This document shows, in pieces, positions 5,446-9,453 of a DNA stretch of 9,453 nt. Within the stretch, counting starts at the first letter, position 1; each line of letters opens with the position of its first letter. The position numbers and the translations under genes were made by a program. This DNA is from CAZPWQ01 sp964590495 (GTDB taxonomy: Bacteria; Bacteroidota; Rhodothermia; Balneolales; Balneolaceae). Location: contig CAZPWQ010000129.1 in NCBI GenBank assembly GCA_964590495.1, forward strand, positions 1 to 9,453, in the 5' to 3' direction. The notes beneath the pieces are model-generated. The model was not told where the DNA came from and ran no database searches. It saw only the letters and a program-made list of their open reading frames with translations.

Positions 5446-6630
5446 ATGATTTATCATCAGTTAGGAAAGATTCCACAGAAGCGGCATACGCAATTTCGGC
5501 GTCCCGACGGAGAACTTTACCAGGAACAGTTATTCGGAGCTGAGGGGTTTCACGGCAGTTCCTCGCTGCTATATCATCACAACCCGCCGACACGTACATT
5601 CAAGGTTGAAAAGGGAGAGGAAATAGAAATAGATAAATGGGATGAAGGTATACTTCGCCATCATCACCTGCGTACCGCCAATGTTTCGGAAGGAGGTGAC
5701 CCGGTAATGGGGCGCAAGATATTGCTGTATAACAATGATGTTCAGATTGGGGTCGTTCGTCCCAACGAGCCGATGGATTATTTCTATAAGAACGGAGAGC
5801 ACGATGAACTGCTTTTTATCCATGAAGGAGAGGGGCATGTACAAACCATGTTCGGAAGGCTCGATTTCGGTTACGGTGATTATATATTTCTCCCCCGTGG
5901 CACAATTTATCAGGTGGTGTTCGAAACAGATAAAAATCGCATGCTTACCGTCGATTCCACCGGACCTATAGATATTCCAAAACGCTATCTTACCGTTAAA
6001 GGGCAGTTCCAGGAGCATAGCCCATATTGCGAACGCGATATACGTCGTCCTGGGGGACCGGTATTTGTAAACGAAGAAGGTGAATTCGAAGTACGCATTA
6101 AAAAACAGGGGCGGTATACTTCCTACTGGTATGAGCATCATCCTTTTGATGTAGTCGGCTGGGACGGCTACCTGTATCCCTGGATATTCAACATCAAGGA
6201 TTTCGAGCCGATTACCGGACGCGTGCATCAGCCGCCGCCCGTTCACCAGACGTTTGAGGGGCCCAATTATGTCGTCTGTTCCTTCTGTCCGCGTAAGTTC
6301 GATTATCATCCGCAATCAATTCCGGCTCCGTATGCCCATTCCAATGTAGATTCCGATGAGGTGCTCTATTATGTGGAAGGCGATTTCATGAGCCGGGAAG
6401 GAGTGGAGAAAGCCAGCATTACCCAGCATCCGGGCGGCATTCCGCACGGACCGCATCCCGGAAAATATGAAGGAAGTATCGGCAAAGAAGCAACAGATGA
6501 ATACGCCGTAATGATTGATACCTTTCATCCGCTGCACCTGACAACAGAAGCACAAAAGCTGGATGATGAAAGTTATCCCTATTCCTGGGTTGAAGGAAAG
6601 AAACCCAAAAAGGTGGAAGCGGAAGAGTAA
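5446..6630 (+). CDS. hmgA: Homogentisate 1,2-dioxygenase (short form)
   Basis: A 394-residue cupin-type ring-cleaving dioxygenase that opens homogentisate to maleylacetoacetate. The N-terminus (KIPQKRHTQFRRPDGELY, 8-25, then GFHGSSSLLYHHNPP) fits the homogentisate dioxygenase clade found in Bacteroidota-type bacteria. The central RVHQPPPVHQTFEG (259-272) probably contains the catalytic histidine. Iron ligands are expected at H298 and E305 (AHSNVDSDEV) and H334 (GGIPHGPHPG). It is shorter than the roughly 430-445 residues of the human and Pseudomonas enzymes, and the spacing between the first two ligands is one residue longer than their HxxxxxE. Both look like clade features rather than damage. 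The start is supported by GGAG 6 nt upstream. It follows hpd by 149 bp, so the two probably form a tyrosine-catabolic operon. Fumarylacetoacetase and the isomerase must lie elsewhere. Confidence 0.93.
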   Translation: MIYHQLGKIPQKRHTQFRRPDGELYQEQLFGAEGFHGSSSLLYHHNPPTRTFKVEKGEEIEIDKWDEGILRHHHLRTANVSEGGDPVMGRKILLYNNDVQIGVVRPNEPMDYFYKNGEHDELLFIHEGEGHVQTMFGRLDFGYGDYIFLPRGTIYQVVFETDKNRMLTVDSTGPIDIPKRYLTVKGQFQEHSPYCERDIRRPGGPVFVNEEGEFEVRIKKQGRYTSYWYEHHPFDVVGWDGYLYPWIFNIKDFEPITGRVHQPPPVHQTFEGPNYVVCSFCPRKFDYHPQSIPAPYAHSNVDSDEVLYYVEGDFMSREGVEKASITQHPGGIPHGPHPGKYEGSIGKEATDEYAVMIDTFHPLHLTTEAQKLDDESYPYSWVEGKKPKKVEAEE

Positions 6631-6675
6631 GAATATCTGAGTGTTTATTGCAGCAGTGGCACTCAGCTGATATTC
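6631..6675. terminator. Bulged hairpin between convergent hmgA and kinase genes
   Basis: Directly after the hmgA stop, gaatatc (6631-6637) pairs with gatattc (6669-6675), and tgagtg (6638-6643) pairs with cactca (6660-6665). This makes a 13-bp stem interrupted by a 3-nt bulge, with a 16-nt loop. It is followed by T-rich sequence on the plus strand (ttattctattg). It occupies nearly all of the 50-bp gap between two convergent stop codons, as expected for a shared bidirectional terminator. The T-run is imperfect, so efficiency is uncertain. Confidence 0.6.
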
Positions 6676-6680
6676 TTATT

Positions 6681-9453
6681 CTATTGAGACTCAATACTGA
6701 CCAGCAATTCACGGTAGCGGTCGGCATTATCCGTTTGTTCCCATCTTTCGTAAAGGTTGATGATTTGCCTGACCAGTTCCTGTTGTATCGTCTGATCTTC
6801 TCCGTTGAGTTTATCTAATAATTCCTGCACATCGGTTATTAGCGATTCAGCATCCCCGTACAGTTCAAGATTGGTAAGGCAGGCACCCTGCAGGCTGTGG
6901 GCTACAGCAATATCCGAATGATCGACAGCTTGCGTCTGTTCCCGTATTTCCAGGGTTTTGTGGAACATATTTCCGGCCTCACGGTAATTTTCCATTTCCA
7001 TATGTAACTGGCCAAGCAGGTAATATCCGGATATCAGCATCGGATGTTCATCTCCCAATGAATGTTGATGGATGGAGGCAGCTTCATGGAGCAGGGATTC
7101 GGCCTCTTCATACTTGTGCCGATCTTTAAGCAGGGACCCAAGCTGGACCAGGCTTGCAGCTACATCAGGATGACCGGATCCGAGAAGAGCACGTTTTGTC
7201 TTCAGAGTCTCCCTGTGAAGTTTTTCGGCACGGTCAAGTTCTCCGGTCACATGTTTTACGCGGGCCAGATTGGTTTTAAAGACCAGAGCATGCGGATGGT
7301 CATCTCCAACAGAAGCGTGCATAACAGAAATTGCCTCATTCAACAGTTTTTCGGCTTCATTGAAATCGCCCTGATGTCCGGCGATAAAGGCAAGGTTATT
7401 CAATTGAATCGCGATGCTGGGATGACCGGGACCCAGTACATCATGTCGTTGTTCCAAAGACTCTTTCAGCAGTGAAGTTGCCGAATTGTAGTCACCACTC
7501 CAGGCTTTGAGGATAGCAAGATTGTTCGTAGTTGTTATGGTTTCTGGATGTTTTTCTCCCAATAGATTTCCCTGGATTTCCAACGCCTCAAGGTAGTGTT
7601 TTTCAGCCTCAGTATATCTTCCTTTCGCTAGTAGTATTCCGCCCAGTCCCCGAAGGCTTTCAGCGACTTTGGGATGGTGTGTTCCATAGGCATTACGACG
7701 TATCATAAGAGCTCGCCGGAACGAGGATTCAGCTGCCTGCAAATCACTTTTTACCCGCTGATAAAACATTCCCACATGGTACAGGCTTTCAGCTATCCGC
7801 GGATCTTCCGGAGTCAGGTGTGTACGACGAAGGTTCAGAGCTTCACGGTAAAGTTCTCCGGCCCGGGTATAATCACCGTTTTCTGTATGTAACTGAGCCA
7901 GGTTGTGCAGACTTTCCGAAATAATCAGGTGGTTGTTACCATGCAGATCTTTTCGAAGGTGAAGTCCTCTTTCGATTAACGGTTCAGCTTCTTCGTATTG
8001 ACCCAGAGCCATATATACCCGGCCTGCCACGTCAAACATCCGGGCCTGAATGTCGGGTTGTCCGTCGAGCAGTTCTGCCTGTGCTACTCCCCGTTCAAGC
8101 AGTAAACGTGTCGTTACGGTATCACCCATAGCTTCGGAAGGATCTGTAGCTTCAAACATATCGATTAGGAAACCTGTAACCTGTTCTGCTTTGGCGGTTT
8201 CCTGTTTCGCCTGTTCGAGAGCGGCTTGTGTACGCTGCGAATGCCAGGTTATGGTTGCAGCGTATCCTATAAGCAGCATCATAATCCCAACAGTGGCTGC
8301 AACACCGGTTTTATGACGTCTGATAAATTTGGTTGTTCGGTACCACATGGTATCCGGATGTGCTGTGACGGGACGACCGTCAAGGTAATGACGAATGTCG
8401 GATGATAGTTGCTCGGCTGAATCGTATCTGCGTTCAGGTTCTTTGCGAAGTGCCTTTAATACAATCGTGTCCAGATCACCCCGCAGGTTTTTTTTCAGCT
8501 GTTCAGACTTCGTCTTACGGTCACGGCTGACTCCTGCAGGGGACTGATTAGTGTCTTCACCTGATGGAACTTTTGTAACTGCAGTGCTCGGTCGGGTTGG
8601 TTCTTCTTCACAGATGATGCGTTCTATCTCGCTTGGTCTTCGGTCTTTTACCCGGTAGGGTCTGCAGCCGGTTAATAACTCATACAGTACCACACCCAGC
8701 TGATAGATATCGGAAGCGGTAGTCATCGGTTCACCCCGCACCTGTTCGGGACTGGCATAGGCGGGAGTCAGAGGCAGCAATCCTGTACTCGTCAGAGGGC
8801 CGGATCCCGAAAAATCCTCTTCCTGTTTGAGTGCCTTGGCAATACCGAAATCAAGTAGTTTTACCGTTCCGCGATTGGTAACCAATATGTTGGATGGTTT
8901 TAGATCGCGGTGCACAATTAGCTTACCGTGGGCGTATTGTACGGCATTACATACCCTCAGAAACAGATCCAGCCGATGGTTGATCGTCAGTTTATGTGTA
9001 TCACAATACTCATCGATCGGTTGCCCTTCCACATACTCCATGGCAAACCATGGTTGTCCGTCACCCGTGACTCCCCCGTCAAGTAACCGGGCGATATTCT
9101 CATGATTAAGAGTCGCCAGAAACTGACGTTCCGCCAAAAACCGGCGCGTTTGATTTTCGGATGTGAATCCGGTCCGGAGCAATTTTAGGGCTACCTGCTG
9201 CTCAAACTGTCCATCGCACCGTTCGGCAAGATATACACTGCCCATTCCGCCGTGGCCCAGCAGTTTGGTAATTTTATAGGGGCCGATCACTTCACCTTTT
9301 TTTTCACCGACGGAATGATGAGAAAGTACCGAAGTCATAAGTCGTTCCGGAGGATGATCCAAGACACCGGGCATATCATATGCTTCAATCAGCGATAATA
9401 CCTCTTCTCTGAGCTCATCATCCTCTCCACATGCTTCATTGATATAAGCTTTC
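6681..9453 (-). CDS. Transmembrane Ser/Thr protein kinase with TPR repeats (5' end missing)
   Basis: At least 923 residues; the frame stays open to the right edge. Residues upstream of the internal ATG at 9374 (NEACGEDDELREEVLSLIEA) match the usual N-terminal helix of this kinase type, so that ATG is not the start. Numbered from it, the kinase domain covers about 33-310: glycine loop GHGGMGSVYLAE (40-51), K64 in VALK, HRDLKPSN (155-162), DFG (175-177), and TPAYASPEQVRG (203-214). All key residues are present, so it should be active. A transmembrane helix spans about 356-377. The rest is about ten TPR units of 42 residues, kinesin-light-chain style, each with a GxxHP-like turn, from about 430 to 890. 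The kinase should be cytoplasmic and the TPR part on the other side of the membrane. Its target is unknown, and nothing ties it to the aromatic genes apart from proximity. Confidence 0.93.
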   Translation of the reverse strand, partial: KAYINEACGEDDELREEVLSLIEAYDMPGVLDHPPERLMTSVLSHHSVGEKKGEVIGPYKITKLLGHGGMGSVYLAERCDGQFEQQVALKLLRTGFTSENQTRRFLAERQFLATLNHENIARLLDGGVTGDGQPWFAMEYVEGQPIDEYCDTHKLTINHRLDLFLRVCNAVQYAHGKLIVHRDLKPSNILVTNRGTVKLLDFGIAKALKQEEDFSGSGPLTSTGLLPLTPAYASPEQVRGEPMTTASDIYQLGVVLYELLTGCRPYRVKDRRPSEIERIICEEEPTRPSTAVTKVPSGEDTNQSPAGVSRDRKTKSEQLKKNLRGDLDTIVLKALRKEPERRYDSAEQLSSDIRHYLDGRPVTAHPDTMWYRTTKFIRRHKTGVAATVGIMMLLIGYAATITWHSQRTQAALEQAKQETAKAEQVTGFLIDMFEATDPSEAMGDTVTTRLLLERGVAQAELLDGQPDIQARMFDVAGRVYMALGQYEEAEPLIERGLHLRKDLHGNNHLIISESLHNLAQLHTENGDYTRAGELYREALNLRRTHLTPEDPRIAESLYHVGMFYQRVKSDLQAAESSFRRALMIRRNAYGTHHPKVAESLRGLGGILLAKGRYTEAEKHYLEALEIQGNLLGEKHPETITTTNNLAILKAWSGDYNSATSLLKESLEQRHDVLGPGHPSIAIQLNNLAFIAGHQGDFNEAEKLLNEAISVMHASVGDDHPHALVFKTNLARVKHVTGELDRAEKLHRETLKTKRALLGSGHPDVAASLVQLGSLLKDRHKYEEAESLLHEAASIHQHSLGDEHPMLISGYYLLGQLHMEMENYREAGNMFHKTLEIREQTQAVDHSDIAVAHSLQGACLTNLELYGDAESLITDVQELLDKLNGEDQTIQQELVRQIINLYERWEQTDNADRYRELLVSIESQ

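Noticed and set aside
5569..6315. Long open reading frame antisense to hmgA (248 codons)
   Set aside because: It lies entirely inside the well-supported hmgA gene on the opposite strand, and its translation is rich in hydrophobic and odd residues with no recognisable motif. It is a by-product of hmgA codon use.
6681..9374. Direct DNA repeats in the TPR coding region
   Set aside because: The repetition is at protein level (42-residue TPR units). The DNA copies have diverged and do not form a tandem repeat array or CRISPR.

Overview
This window is most likely chromosomal DNA from a heterotrophic bacterium of the Bacteroidota/Balneolota/Rhodothermota neighbourhood. That placement is an inference. 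It rests on moderate GC, mostly Shine-Dalgarno-free starts, small repeats in the intergenic gaps, the type of homogentisate dioxygenase, and a large Ser/Thr kinase with kinesin-light-chain-like TPRs. No rRNA or other marker gene is present to confirm it.

Right to left on the minus strand (3944 down to 1) lies a phenylacetate catabolic cluster: paaA, a cytidylate-kinase-like gene, paaB, paaC, paaD and the first 54 codons of an enoyl-CoA hydratase/isomerase of the PaaG type. PaaA, PaaB and PaaC are the core of the phenylacetyl-CoA 1,2-epoxidase, PaaD is its iron-sulfur maturation factor, and PaaG isomerises the epoxide to the oxepin. The kinase-like gene sits between paaA and paaB, where the epoxidase genes are normally adjacent.

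Left to right on the plus strand (4148-6630) lie 4-hydroxyphenylpyruvate dioxygenase (hpd) and a short-form homogentisate 1,2-dioxygenase (hmgA), the two central oxygenases of tyrosine catabolism. The two modules diverge from a 203-bp region with a 9+9 bp dyad and a plausible hpd promoter. Together they form an aromatic-compound island: phenylacetate through CoA thioesters and epoxidation, tyrosine through homogentisate ring cleavage. Phenylacetyl-CoA ligase, paaE, paaZ, maleylacetoacetate isomerase, fumarylacetoacetase and any dedicated regulator are not in the window.

The right third (6681-9453, minus strand) encodes a transmembrane Ser/Thr protein kinase with a TPR sensor or scaffold region. 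It converges on hmgA across a bulged hairpin that probably terminates transcription. Its reading frame stays open to the window edge, so its true start lies outside.

The intergenic gaps carry several small repeats: an inverted repeat at 182-247, inverted and direct copies of a TTTCGGATTTG unit at 2865-2995, and a CAGCTTTCAG repeat at 5302-5369. No tRNA, rRNA, CRISPR array, insertion sequence or transposase was seen. The least expected features are the kinase-like gene inside the epoxidase operon and the split in ribosome-binding-site style between the two strands.
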